Source of the DNA: CAZNPU01 sp964575335
Lineage (GTDB): Bacteria; Planctomycetota; Phycisphaerae; Phycisphaerales; SM1A02
Direction of reading: 5' to 3'
DNA length: 64,000 bases
NCBI GenBank assembly: GCA_964575335.1
Contig: CAZNPU010000007.1
Coordinates: 60,150-124,149, forward strand
The translations under genes were made by a program, and so were the position numbers. The notes beneath the pieces were generated by a model, which had not been told where the DNA came from, searched no databases, and worked only from the letters and a program-made list of their open reading frames with translations. Positions 52,687 to 61,473 of this stretch are shown piece by piece (position 1 is the first letter of the stretch; each line of letters opens with the position of its first letter).

Positions 52687-53997
52687 TCAATCGCCCTCTC
52701 GCTCCGCCAGCTTGGCGCGTTCGTCGCGCAGCCATTCCGCCTCAAGCGATTCGACATCGCCGAAGGCCTGCTCGAACAGTTCAAGATGCCGCGCTTCGGG
52801 GAGCCGCCCCGGCGGTTCGTACAGCATCAGTTCCAGATAGGTGCGCATCTGCTCTCTGCGATGCTGAAACATCCATTGCACCAGAGCGTAGCTCTGGTGA
52901 TAAACCGCCTTGATGCTGTAGCGGTCGTAGTTCGACGACGGCAGCCGCGTCATCGCCACCAGATCGCGCAGCGGAATGAGATCGTTCCATGCCAGGAGTC
53001 GCTGAAAGACTTCCTGCCGCGGCTGGAAGACGTGATCGGGACCGAACGGCTGATCTGGAACATGCGTTTCAAATGCAGTGGAAAGCCCCTCGCAGATCCA
53101 CAGCGGATACTGTGTTTCCGGCGCCATCACGCGCGTATGGAACATGAGCTGGTGAATCGTCTCATGCACGCATTTAGCAGCGGATTCCTGCGGGCAGCAA
53201 TGCTCGTGACCCGCAGCAGGAACCTGACTGCCTTCAGCGTAGCCGACCGTGCCTTCCCCTGCTCCGTTGGCGACATAGCGGGTGCGTGAATCGCCCCACG
53301 CGTCCGGTTGAACCGAAAAAACCACCCGATCGTTGCGAGGCGAGTAATATCCGCTGATGGAATTGCTCATCACGCCGTCATGGCGACGAGCAAATGCGCG
53401 GTAATCGTCATAACGATCAAACAGCACACAGACGAGTTTGTGCTGCAAAGGCAGCGGCCGAAGTCCGCTCAGCTCTGTGAAGCGCAGAAACTGTTCGTAG
53501 GTTTGCTCCATCCAGATGGCATGCTGTTGGATGGCGCGTTCGTCAGCGTCGGAAAGCAGCACGAAGCGTTCCGTTTCAACGATGCGAAATCGCGTATCAA
53601 GCCAATGAAGCGCCGATTGCATCGAATGCGAATCCGCAGCGATGGGACGATTGACCGCAGCCTGATGAATCAGCGCATAGGCATCGTGGCACAGCGGATT
53701 TGCATACAGAATCTGCCGGCAAATCTGCTCGGCTTCTTCGTGACGGCCGGACTCGATCAACGCCCGCGCTTGCGCAAGCTGATTCTCCCATGAGCCATAG
53801 TCGCGCGCCGCATCGTGGTCAGCGATCGCCTCATTGTGAAGATGCTGATGATGGTGGTGATGGTCATTGCGGCGAGACTTGGAGGCAGCATCAGCAGACG
53901 AAGTGTTCAACACCACTGCCGCTGTGGCGGAAATGAGCAACATGCCCCAACGCAGCCGAACACGTTTGCTCATAATGCCGAAGGGAGCCGTTGCCAT
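52687..53997 (-). CDS. DUF1570-type exported protein with HExxH motif
   Basis: A 436-residue exported protein. Signal (GMLLISATAAVVLNTSSADA), then a His-rich run (DHHHHHQHLH, residues 45-54), a helical TPR-like part and a domain with HETIH (278-282), a metal-protease HExxH motif, followed by PLWICEGLSTAFETHV. The pattern matches DUF1570 proteins of Planctomycetota, which look like peptidases but have no proven substrate. GGAGAG precedes the ATG at 53997. Longer in-frame starts (to 54162) look non-coding. Confidence 0.8.
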   Translation of the reverse strand: MATAPFGIMSKRVRLRWGMLLISATAAVVLNTSSADAASKSRRNDHHHHHQHLHNEAIADHDAARDYGSWENQLAQARALIESGRHEEAEQICRQILYANPLCHDAYALIHQAAVNRPIAADSHSMQSALHWLDTRFRIVETERFVLLSDADERAIQQHAIWMEQTYEQFLRFTELSGLRPLPLQHKLVCVLFDRYDDYRAFARRHDGVMSNSISGYYSPRNDRVVFSVQPDAWGDSRTRYVANGAGEGTVGYAEGSQVPAAGHEHCCPQESAAKCVHETIHQLMFHTRVMAPETQYPLWICEGLSTAFETHVPDQPFGPDHVFQPRQEVFQRLLAWNDLIPLRDLVAMTRLPSSNYDRYSIKAVYHQSYALVQWMFQHRREQMRTYLELMLYEPPGRLPEARHLELFEQAFGDVESLEAEWLRDERAKLAEREGD

Positions 53998-54504
53998 GGT
54001 CTCTCCAACAACAACCAACGTGGCGGGCGTGCGCGTCGACGACACGGTCAACGCTGTGCCCTGAAACGCCGGCGCGATCGTGGCGCCGAATACGCAAGAC
54101 GCGAGTCCTTCGCGTCGCCGTGGACTGGTGCGCCGCGGCAGATGACCCGGCCGACGCCGCACGCAGGCTTAGGGAACTTACCCTGATTCTTCGAAATTCC
54201 AAAACCAAAAGGATGCGAAATTCTTATTTTTCTGCCGGTTATGCGCATAAGAATCGCTCCACCTGGATTTTTCGATGCGCAAACCCAAGTGGAGCTTCAG
54301 CGCATTGCGCATGCCGCCTGCACTCTGCTGAATGCAGCAAACGATTGTCAGTTGTTTTGCCGCGCTGAATGTGAGCGCAACTGCGACAAATCGCACGTGT
54401 CACGCTGCACTCTGCAGCCTGTCGCATCGTCGCTCTCATGGAACCATGCAGCCATCGCGCAGCAGACGCTCAACGCTCAGCCAAACCGCACGCGTTGTTT
54501 TCAT
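53998..54504. other. Intergenic stretch between the DUF1570 and rhodanese genes
   Basis: 507 bases without a recognisable gene. An AT-rich patch with repeated gaaattc motifs lies near 54196-54240. Frames on both strands here have poor codon use. Confidence 0.4.
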
Positions 54505-54903
54505 TCAGCGCTGCGCGTTGCGATCAATGTCAACGGGCCGGCCGGATTCGCCATACGCGCGGAAGCCGCCCGCAAGTGAGACGACGTTGGTGAATCCCAT
54601 TTCCTGCAGCGTTCGCGCCGCCAGTAGTGAGCGATGTCCTCCGCCGCAGTAGCAGACAATCGGGCGATCAAGGTCCTTGTCGCTCACCTTGCCGCCGAAG
54701 GCAATGCGCTCAATGTCGCGCTCGATCACGCCACGAGGAATATGCACTGATCCCGGGATTGCGCCGCGAGCGCGCTCATCCGATTCGCGCACATCGAGAA
54801 TCAGCGCACCCTCGTGCTCATCAGGCAGTTCATCCACATCAATCTCCGGCACGTGTCGACGTGCTTCGTCCGCGAGATCAGCAAGGTTCTTCCGCAGCGG
54901 CAT
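54505..54903 (-). CDS. Rhodanese-like domain protein
   Basis: A 132-residue single rhodanese domain: LILDVRESDERARGAIPGSV, IVCYCGGGHRSLLAARTLQE and VVSLAGGFRAYGESGRPVDI. The active loop CGGGHR starts with the persulfide-forming cysteine, so sulfur transfer is likely. AGGAAGGAA lies before the ATG at 54903. Partner unknown; no cofactor gene nearby. Confidence 0.9.
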   Translation of the reverse strand: MPLRKNLADLADEARRHVPEIDVDELPDEHEGALILDVRESDERARGAIPGSVHIPRGVIERDIERIAFGGKVSDKDLDRPIVCYCGGGHRSLLAARTLQEMGFTNVVSLAGGFRAYGESGRPVDIDRNAQR

Positions 54904-55121
54904 GACAGCGTTCCTTCCTCGTAAGACGCGCAGCAATCACGCGCAACACCACGCCAATGACAGACAGGCGCACGTATCGTAAGCACGCAGCGATACCCAG
55001 GCCCCGGCTTGGGTCACAAGGTTGCGTATTTCCCGGAAGCGCACCGGCGCGTCGCTGAGACCATAGAACGAACAAAGCGATGCGCCTGCGGCGCTGCTTT
55101 GTCTCAACCGGCCGCGGACGG

Positions 55122-55475
55122 CTACTTCTGGCTGCCGTTGCCTTCGCCGCTGGCGAGCGTGAACTGCAGGTCTTTGACGTGACCGTTGTCCTGCGCCTCA
55201 AGCGCTTCTTTCATCAGCCGCCCGACCTTGAATTTGACGGTCTTTTTCGCCGGCACGGTAACGCGCTCGAGCGTCTTGGGATTCTGGGCGATGCGAGCGG
55301 CTCGCTCACGAATTTCGAAAACGCCGAAATCACGGAACTCCAACCGATTGCCTTCGCTGAGTTCCTTGATGACGTTCTCGAGGAAGCATTGCACGGTCCG
55401 CTTGACAGCGGTCCGCTTCTGCTGGGTTTGATCGGCGATGCGATCGATGAGATCTTTCTTCGTTGTTGTGGACAT
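55122..55475 (-). CDS. HU/IHF-family DNA-binding protein
   Basis: A 117-residue histone-like protein: STTTKKDLIDRIADQTQQKR, RTVQCFLENVIKELSEGNRL, LEFRDFGVFEIRERAARIAQ and NPKTLERVTVPAKKTVKFKV. It bends DNA as a dimer. The C-terminal ~22 residues (HVKDLQFTLASGEGNGSQK) extend beyond the usual HU length. The ATG at 55475 is fixed by the family start and a G-rich site upstream. Confidence 0.93.
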   Translation of the reverse strand: MSTTTKKDLIDRIADQTQQKRTAVKRTVQCFLENVIKELSEGNRLEFRDFGVFEIRERAARIAQNPKTLERVTVPAKKTVKFKVGRLMKEALEAQDNGHVKDLQFTLASGEGNGSQK

Positions 55476-55760
55476 GGGCAGCAGCCCCCCTTCGGCTGAG
55501 TTCCTCTTTGCCCTGCGATGCCTTCGGGCCGATCGTCGCCCCGAATGCAGCAACAGGTATGACCCTTAAACGAGATCCGCGCCTCCATACACAGCCGGCG
55601 TTCCCGACCAACGTCCAGTATGCGGGGTGGAAGCGTTCTCGTCAAGGGCAACTTTGAGTGCCACAAGACCTTACAGCATTTGGCCATCCGGCCGCACCCG
55701 CCAAAATGCCGCTTCTATCCGGAAATTGCCTGTAAAACAGGGCAAACAAGGTAGTATCGG

Positions 55761-56171
55761 CTAACGCACGATACGCCGCTCGATGGAGCGTCGAGATGTG
55801 GTTGAATACTCGCGCGGCTTGCCGTTGACCGTCCGCAGGTGCTCGCGATGCCGCACCTCCAGATACTGCCAGTCCGCAACGGCATAAGGCGATCGGCCCA
55901 TTTGCCGGTCGTTGCGGCTGAATTCCCATTGAGGATCGTGCACAGCCTGTGGATAACCGGATCGGCCGCGATGTGCCGCAAGCTCCCGCAGCTCCGGCGT
56001 CGGCATCACCAGTGCGGATACTGCTGCTGAAGCCTCCTCGCCGTCATGCCCGATATGCGCACTGCTGCTGTGATGGCGCTGTTGCTGCTGTTGCTGTCTC
56101 GCAGCGCATCCACCGCCGACCGTGGCCAGTATCGCCAGGCTGATAGACATCGCTGCCGCCGTGGTCTTCAT
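55761..56171 (-). CDS. Small lipoprotein with polyglutamine run
   Basis: A 136-residue lipoprotein: signal MKTTAAAMSISLAILATVGG and lipobox VGGGC, then QQQQQQ and His/Ser-rich sequence. The remainder (SGYPQAVHDPQWEFSRND) contains no known domain and ends in a basic tail. GGAGG lies before the ATG at 56171. The poly-Gln is encoded by a CAG/CAA repeat. Function unknown. Confidence 0.7.
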   Translation of the reverse strand: MKTTAAAMSISLAILATVGGGCAARQQQQQQRHHSSSAHIGHDGEEASAAVSALVMPTPELRELAAHRGRSGYPQAVHDPQWEFSRNDRQMGRSPYAVADWQYLEVRHREHLRTVNGKPREYSTTSRRSIERRIVR

Positions 56172-56522
56172 CGCTTGCCTCCGATGAAGCAGCCACAAAT
56201 GCTGCGCCACTGTCATCATCCGCCCTGAAGGCTGAAAAACCACTGGCATCCAGCTGAGATGTTGATTTACAGCAACATGGCGAGGCGGAAAATCGACAAC
56301 GTTGTTCAACACGATGCCTCAACCGTCTTAAAACTGGGGAATTGGCAGGCAGCCTCGCACGCACCGCGGCAAACGCCAGCGAACCGATGCGGGGCCAGCA
56401 CGCATGAGGCTGCCAGCAGCGGTTCAGAACCGGTTCGGAGACAAGCTCCCGGCACATCAGGCTGAGTCTGATTGCTCTTCTCAGACCAGCAGAGGCAGCA
56501 TGCAGCTACACTGTTTCCAGCC
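56172..56522. promoter_or_regulatory. Divergent intergenic region, lipoprotein versus zinc-ribbon membrane gene
   Basis: 351 bases. Promoters of both diverging genes are expected here. No strong box, repeat or gene is visible. Confidence 0.35.
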
Positions 56523-58043
56523 ATGTTCACGCTCGGAAGCTGGTCACAGTGGCTCATTGTGCTGAGCGTTCTCGGCGTGAGTGTCGCGCTGGTGTACATA
56601 GCATGGTGGGCGCTGTTTGCTGATCGCTCGCGCGGCAGGCGGCGTTGCCCGCGATGCTGGTACGACATGGCCTACTCGCCGGGCATGACCTGCGCTGAAT
56701 GTGGTTTTACCGCCCGGAAAGAAAAACAGTTCTACGCGACGCGCCGGCGTTATGGGGTCGGATTTGGCGCGATCATCGCAGCGACCGCCTTTGCGCTTTT
56801 TATCATCGATCAGGTCAATCAGAATGCGTGGACCTCCTATCTGCCCACGCGCGTATTGCTGTGGATGCTGCCGCTGAGCGGCGACGGGCCGAGCAGCCCG
56901 TATGCTGAGGTGGTGACGCGCGCCCAGTTGAATCGGCTTTCCGAACACGAGATGCAACTGTTCATCGAACGCTGCGCATCAGGCGATTGGCGCATGCGGC
57001 CGTGCGATGATGACTGGCTTGTGCGCTATGGGAATCCGATTAAAGCCTGGCGAGACGGCTTTGTGGGCAACAGCGCACTGGAAACGCCGCTGCTTGCAAT
57101 TCCGCCGCGCCTTGATGTGGACATGCGCGAGGTCTGGCCTGCGGGAGTACCGGTGACAGTAAATGTGCAGGTGCATGACTGGTGGCCGGCCGGCATGGAG
57201 TGCCGCATCCGCGCTACGCCGCATCTGCCCGGCGCAACGCCGCTTACGTTCTACCGCGCACCTGACACACGTTTTCTGCGAAGTCCGTTCGCGCTGCAGC
57301 TGCCTGTGCTGCCACCATCGACGACCCAAATCGTCATTGATTTCGAGATTGATCGGCGACGCCTGCCGCCCGATGCGCAGACAACGTTTGCCGGCGTCAT
57401 GCTGAATGGCCAAAGCGAAACCGAAAGCAGCGCACCTGCCGATGCTGAACCGCTCTCGTGGGAGCCGGTCTTTGCGAAGCGTGTCACACTGCCGATCAGA
57501 ATTGAAGGCGAACTTGCGCAGGCAGCAAAGCCGGTTGACGATCCGGTGATGACCGACGCGATGAAGCAGGTGTTTGCGCGTGGTGCGGTGCGCTGGTCAG
57601 GCGGCCGCTCGCCGGTGCGGATCAACGTTGGCTTGCACGCGACCAATCACCCTCAATTCAATGATACCGCTGTCGGGGTGCGGGCTGAACTGCTGTGCGA
57701 TGGCGTGGTGGCGCGGCGGCTGAACGTGTGGTGGCAGGCGGGGAGAAATGTCCTGAACAACTACGGCTTTGAAGTCAGCTACGAAAACCTCGACCTGCTG
57801 CAGCACGCCAACGGCGACGATGGACGCTGGCAGCTGCGCGTAACAGGCGATCCGCTGCTGGCCCTGCGAGCCGGCGAAGCGGCTCAATACTGGGCTGGCG
57901 AATTCACCGTGCCCCTGCACGTTCGCATCGACAACGACCTCGCACCGCCTCAGCAATGGTGGACGGACGACAGTAGTGATGATGAAGACCATGTTTCGAC
58001 CGCCGCTGATGTGGGCGTTGATATTGATGAGATTGAACCATAA
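56523..58043 (+). CDS. Membrane protein with CPRCWYDM zinc ribbon
   Basis: A 506-residue protein with an N-terminal membrane segment (WLIVLSVLGVSVALVYIAWW), a zinc ribbon (CPRCWYDMAYSPGMTCAECG) and a second membrane segment (YGVGFGAIIAATAFALFIID). A large, probably periplasmic, beta-type C-terminal part follows (AVGVRAELLCDGVVARRLNV). The CPRCWYDM motif recurs in Phycisphaerae proteins as I know them, but no function is attached. The start at 56523 is the first ATG before the hydrophobic segment. It is followed by repeat copy F. Confidence 0.7.
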   Translation: MFTLGSWSQWLIVLSVLGVSVALVYIAWWALFADRSRGRRRCPRCWYDMAYSPGMTCAECGFTARKEKQFYATRRRYGVGFGAIIAATAFALFIIDQVNQNAWTSYLPTRVLLWMLPLSGDGPSSPYAEVVTRAQLNRLSEHEMQLFIERCASGDWRMRPCDDDWLVRYGNPIKAWRDGFVGNSALETPLLAIPPRLDVDMREVWPAGVPVTVNVQVHDWWPAGMECRIRATPHLPGATPLTFYRAPDTRFLRSPFALQLPVLPPSTTQIVIDFEIDRRRLPPDAQTTFAGVMLNGQSETESSAPADAEPLSWEPVFAKRVTLPIRIEGELAQAAKPVDDPVMTDAMKQVFARGAVRWSGGRSPVRINVGLHATNHPQFNDTAVGVRAELLCDGVVARRLNVWWQAGRNVLNNYGFEVSYENLDLLQHANGDDGRWQLRVTGDPLLALRAGEAAQYWAGEFTVPLHVRIDNDLAPPQQWWTDDSSDDEDHVSTAADVGVDIDEIEP

Positions 58044-58076
58044 CGAACCAACGCCGAAGTACATCAGCTGAGAGTG

Positions 58077-58258
58077 ATTCACCGCGGAGTGCGCGGAGAT
58101 CGCGGAGACGGGGGAAAGAAGATGAAAATGGATGGGGGGTAAGAAGTGCCTCGCAAAGTAGCAATTAACTGACCAGATCATTCAGGCTGCGACCTGGAAC
58201 ACCATGCGTCGAGCACTACTGCAACTCTTCATCCCTCCTCCGCGCTCTCCGCGGTAAA
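58077..58258 (+). repeat. Dispersed TIR element, copy F (same ends, different core)
   Basis: The left terminal repeat attcaccgcggag (58077-58089) and the first ~35 bases match copy C. The right end ctccgcgctctccgcgg-taaa (58241-58258) matches with one change. The middle (about 58110-58230) is different from the other copies, with aagtagcaattaactgacca and no shared core. Same ends with a different interior suggests exchange of the internal part or an independent insertion. Confidence 0.8.
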
Positions 58259-58335
58259 CCTGACCGAGGGTGATTTGTCACATACATGTCGATGGCGATT
58301 TGCCACCTTGCACTGCGGTCGCAAAGATGCTTCGC

Positions 58336-59886
58336 ATGAATGAGAACTCGCCAACCGTTTCGACCTGCGACGTGGGGCTGATCGGCCTGGGCGTCATGGG
58401 GCAGAACCTGATCCTCAATATGGCTGACCACGGTTATCGCGTGGCGGTCTACAACCGTACTGTTGAAGTCACAAAAAAATTCATCAGGGAGCACCCGCCC
58501 AATTCGTTTGGTTCGCTTGGCGGCTCTTTGGTCGAGTGCGAAACGCTTGACGAATTTCTCAGGGCGATCAAAAAGCCGCGCGTGATCATCGTGCTGGTGA
58601 AAGCCGGCCGGCCGGTCGATGCGGTTTGTGAATCGCTCATCGAAGCGGGCATCGAGCCAAACGATATCGTCGTTGACGGCGGCAACAGCCTGTGGACCGA
58701 CACCATCGAGCGCGAAAAAAAATACCGCGGCAAGCTCACGTTCTTCGGCTCGGGCATCTCCGGCGGCGAGGAAGGCGCACGCTTCGGCCCGTCGCTCATG
58801 CCCGGTGGCGATCCCAACGCATGGGCCAGGCTCAAACCAATCTGGGAAGCGATCGCGGCGAAGGTAGACCCGAAAACCGGCAAGCCACTGACCGGCGCAG
58901 CGCCGGGCCAACCGATCATGGAACCGGATGCAGAACCCTGCACCGCGTACATCGGCCCCAACGGCGCAGGGCACTACGTGAAGATGGTGCACAACGGCAT
59001 CGAGTATGCCGACATGCAACTCATCGCTGAGGCGTACGACCTGCTGCGTTATGGCCTGAACGCTTCGCCAGAACAGCTCAGCGACATCTTTGCGAAGTGG
59101 AACCGGGGCGATCTCGACAGCTTCCTCATCGAAATCACCGCTGACATTCTCAAACAACGCGACCCCGTCACAGGCGGACCGTTTGTCGATGTGGTGCTGG
59201 ACGCAGCCGGTCAGAAGGGAACGGGCAAGTGGACAGCGGTCAATGCGCTGGACATGGGCATTCCCGCCATGAGCATCGCTGAGGCGGTGTTCGCCCGCGC
59301 GATGAGTTCGCTCAAGGATGAACGGCTTGCTGCAGCGGAAACGCTCAGCGGGCCTGATCCCCGCCAGATCGCTGACCGCCTCGACAGCCGCGAGGCGTTC
59401 ATCGAGTCGGTGCGCGATGCGCTGTACTGCTCAAAAATCTGCGCGTACGCACAGGGCTTTCAGCTTATGCGGGCCGCGGCGGCGGAGTATGGATGGGATT
59501 TGCAGTTCGGCGAAATCGCCCGCATCTGGCGCGGCGGGTGCATCATCCGCGCACGATTCCTGCAAAAAATCACCGAGGCGTATCAGCGCAACAAGGATCT
59601 GACGAACCTGCTGCTTGACCCTTATTTCCGCGTGCAGATTGAGCAGCGTCAGCATGCCTGGCGAGCGGTGCTGGCGACGGCGATGCTTGCTGGCGTGCCC
59701 TGCCCGGCGTTTGCGTCTTCGCTGGCGTATTACGACTCCTACCGCGCTGCAACATTGCCCGCCAATCTGCTGCAGGCACAGCGCGATTACTTTGGCGCGC
59801 ACACCTTCGAGCGCGTCGATCAGCCCCGCGGCGAGTTCTTCCACATCGACTGGCTGCACCCCCAGCGCCCGCAGATCAAGGTGTAG
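58336..59886 (+). CDS. gnd: 6-phosphogluconate dehydrogenase, decarboxylating
   Basis: A 516-residue enzyme of the oxidative pentose-phosphate pathway: NADP fold VGLIGLGVMGQNLILNMADH, VDGGNSLWTDTIE, FGSGISGGEEGARFGPSLMP, the catalytic lysine in GAGHYVKMVHNGIEYADMQL and the C-terminal FHIDWLHPQRPQIKV. It turns 6-phosphogluconate into ribulose 5-phosphate with NADPH. About 24 residues between IAAKVD and AEPCTAYIG are not in the usual ~470-residue form. ATGs at 58327 and 58336 are close; either could be used. Confidence 0.94.
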   Translation: MNENSPTVSTCDVGLIGLGVMGQNLILNMADHGYRVAVYNRTVEVTKKFIREHPPNSFGSLGGSLVECETLDEFLRAIKKPRVIIVLVKAGRPVDAVCESLIEAGIEPNDIVVDGGNSLWTDTIEREKKYRGKLTFFGSGISGGEEGARFGPSLMPGGDPNAWARLKPIWEAIAAKVDPKTGKPLTGAAPGQPIMEPDAEPCTAYIGPNGAGHYVKMVHNGIEYADMQLIAEAYDLLRYGLNASPEQLSDIFAKWNRGDLDSFLIEITADILKQRDPVTGGPFVDVVLDAAGQKGTGKWTAVNALDMGIPAMSIAEAVFARAMSSLKDERLAAAETLSGPDPRQIADRLDSREAFIESVRDALYCSKICAYAQGFQLMRAAAAEYGWDLQFGEIARIWRGGCIIRARFLQKITEAYQRNKDLTNLLLDPYFRVQIEQRQHAWRAVLATAMLAGVPCPAFASSLAYYDSYRAATLPANLLQAQRDYFGAHTFERVDQPRGEFFHIDWLHPQRPQIKV

Positions 59887-59919
59887 TTCCAGTGCGTCAG
59901 CGCAAGGCGCGCCCCGCCG

Positions 59920-60441
59920 CTATGCAGGAACGTTTTCGCGGTACTGCCGCCACATGACTTCCAGCGCTTCAGGAATGACGCGCACCTGGCCCACCACGCT
60001 CATGAAGTTCGTGTCGCCGCCCCAGCGCGGCACGATGTGAGCGTGCAGATGTTCCGGCAGCCCTGCGCCCGCGGCGCGCCCTTCGTTGATGCCCACGTTG
60101 ACGCCTTGCGGGGCAAGCGTGCGATGCACCAGATCAACAGCCACCTCAACCAGATGCCACAACGCTGCGCGCTGCTCGGGTTCGTAATCCAGCAGCGTCG
60201 GCCGGGCTTCGCCCAGAGCCGCCATGAGATGACCGCTGGCGTAGGGATAGCGATTCAGCAGCACCATGCCGTGCTGATTGCGATAGACGACCAGATTCGC
60301 TTCGTCGTGTTGCGGCGAGGCCCAGTACTCACTTAGAAAGTTGCCCGCCGACGTCGCTGACCAACCGACCTGCTCTGCCTTGCGCTTCATTTCTTGCAGG
60401 TACGCCATGCGCCATGGCGCCCAGAGGTTTTCGTGATTCAT
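59920..60441 (-). CDS. HIT-family protein, Ap4A phosphorylase-like
   Basis: A 173-residue histidine-triad protein: ENLWAPWRMAYLQEMK at the start, VVYRNQHGMVLLNRYPYASG and the triad LPEHLHAHIVPRWGGDTNFM. The histidine in HLHAH is the nucleotide-transfer site. The N-terminal WAPWRMAY form is typical of bacterial HIT proteins related to Ap4A phosphorylase. It converges with gnd across a 33-base gap. The ATG at 60441 is fixed by the family start. Confidence 0.9.
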   Translation of the reverse strand: MNHENLWAPWRMAYLQEMKRKAEQVGWSATSAGNFLSEYWASPQHDEANLVVYRNQHGMVLLNRYPYASGHLMAALGEARPTLLDYEPEQRAALWHLVEVAVDLVHRTLAPQGVNVGINEGRAAGAGLPEHLHAHIVPRWGGDTNFMSVVGQVRVIPEALEVMWRQYRENVPA

Positions 60442-61010
60442 GCTGGTTATTTGAAGGCGAGGGCGCGCAAAAGTCCAAACGCCAGCCACCGCGCCATGGC
60501 ACAGCCGGAACGCTGCCTGCGTGTGCTCCTCTGCTGCCCCCCACTGCCTGCTGCGCTTGAAGGTTTATGTATTGGACTGGGTTGGGTTGGAACGAAAAGG
60601 CGTGCGGCGTCTGATCCCATCGGGTCACCCGACACAATCCGGTGAGGAAGGGTGCGGCTTGCGCCGGGATTTGCTCGAACCCCAAACTCGAGGTGGGTTC
60701 GCTGGCCGTCGATCCCGGCCTTCCACTCGATGGAGGCTTGGCCATCGTCGCAGCACTTGTAGCGATCCCGTTGGGATTCTTAGGCTCGAGCAAATACACC
60801 CGTCGCAAGGAGCAACCCGAGGGGATCAGACGCCGTATTGTGCAGAGTGTATCGCCTGAATCGCTCACAATTCAATGGCTGCGGGCAACATGCGGCGATT
60901 TGCCCAAGCCCGCTGGGGCATTGACAGGTGCGGCCTGGGCTGGTACACCCTAGAATTCTTGAACGCCCTGAAGTTTGGCATTTTCCTTATTTCTTCGAGG
61001 CCAGATCCAA
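60442..61010. other. Intergenic region holding an inverted-repeat element
   Basis: 569 bases without a supported gene. The middle (60605-60835) is an inverted-repeat element listed separately. Several frames on both strands are open through the element, but this is expected of a palindrome and none has a ribosome site. Confidence 0.6.
60605..60835. repeat. Inverted duplication with 21-bp terminal repeats
   Basis: The outer arm at 60605-60625 (cggcgtctgatccc then tcgggt) is repeated inverted at 60815-60835 with 20 of 21 matches. A second arm, cttgcgccgggatttgctcg at 60658-60678, is repeated inverted at 60786-60809 with a 3-base gap and one change. Weaker pairing continues inward (gggttcgct / gggatcgct). 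The whole is about 231 bp. It has no similarity to the attcaccgcggag family. Confidence 0.8.
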
Positions 61011-61295
61011 ATGAAGACCTCCATCTGCTTGACCGCCCTCACGCTCGCCGCTGTCGTTCTTGGCGGCTGCAACGGAAATCAGGGCAGAGTTTCCCACCGC
61101 TCCATCACCGGCAATCTGACGCCTGAAATGCGCGGCCTGTCGATGCGTCCGGTCGATGCGCACAACAATTTCGCGCTTGCTGCCAACGAGAACCTGCGCA
61201 TGCTCTCTGACGATCTGGCGCGCATGTTCTACACCGACAACCCCAGCCGGCTCACGCCGTTCCCCGTGGCCGACCTGAGCGGCCAGCCGCGGTAA
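61011..61295 (+). CDS. Small lipoprotein
   Basis: A 94-residue lipoprotein: signal MKTSICLTALTLAAVVLGGC with lipobox LGGC, then a mature part containing VSHRSITGNLTPEMRGLSMR and NENLRMLSDDLARMFYTDNP, helical and charged. No family recognised. GAGG lies before the ATG at 61011. A terminator follows at 61378, so it is probably a single-gene transcript. Confidence 0.75.
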   Translation: MKTSICLTALTLAAVVLGGCNGNQGRVSHRSITGNLTPEMRGLSMRPVDAHNNFALAANENLRMLSDDLARMFYTDNPSRLTPFPVADLSGQPR

Positions 61296-61377
61296 TTCAT
61301 CTCGCTTCAGACGCTTTTGCGTTTCGCGTCAAGCCGCTGGCGAGCATGTTCGCCGGTGTATTGCCAAGTGATATCAG

Positions 61378-61409
61378 ACGCCTTCGAGTTGATCTCGAAG
61401 GCGTTTTTC
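61378..61409 (+). terminator. Intrinsic terminator after the small lipoprotein gene
   Basis: A perfect 11-bp stem (acgccttcgag / ctcgaaggcgt) with a 5-base loop is followed by a T-run. Confidence 0.92.
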
Positions 61410-61473
61410 TTCTCTTTGGCTCAGTTGGGCTTGCTTGGGCGGGCTGTTGCGCCAAAGCTTGGCCGTGGCTTCC

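Noticed and set aside
60605..60835. RNase P RNA, tmRNA or SRP RNA
   Set aside because: I looked for the conserved core of each class (for example the gaggaaagtcc block) and did not find it; gaggaaggg alone is not enough.
60329..60868. A 179-codon minus-strand frame through the inverted-repeat element
   Set aside because: It overlaps the start of the HIT gene, lacks a ribosome site and is Pro/Ser-rich; openness follows from the palindromic sequence. Not counted as a gene, though the element itself is reported.
60642..60953. A 103-codon plus-strand frame through the same element
   Set aside because: No ribosome site or domain; the similar peptide on each strand is explained by the inverted duplication.
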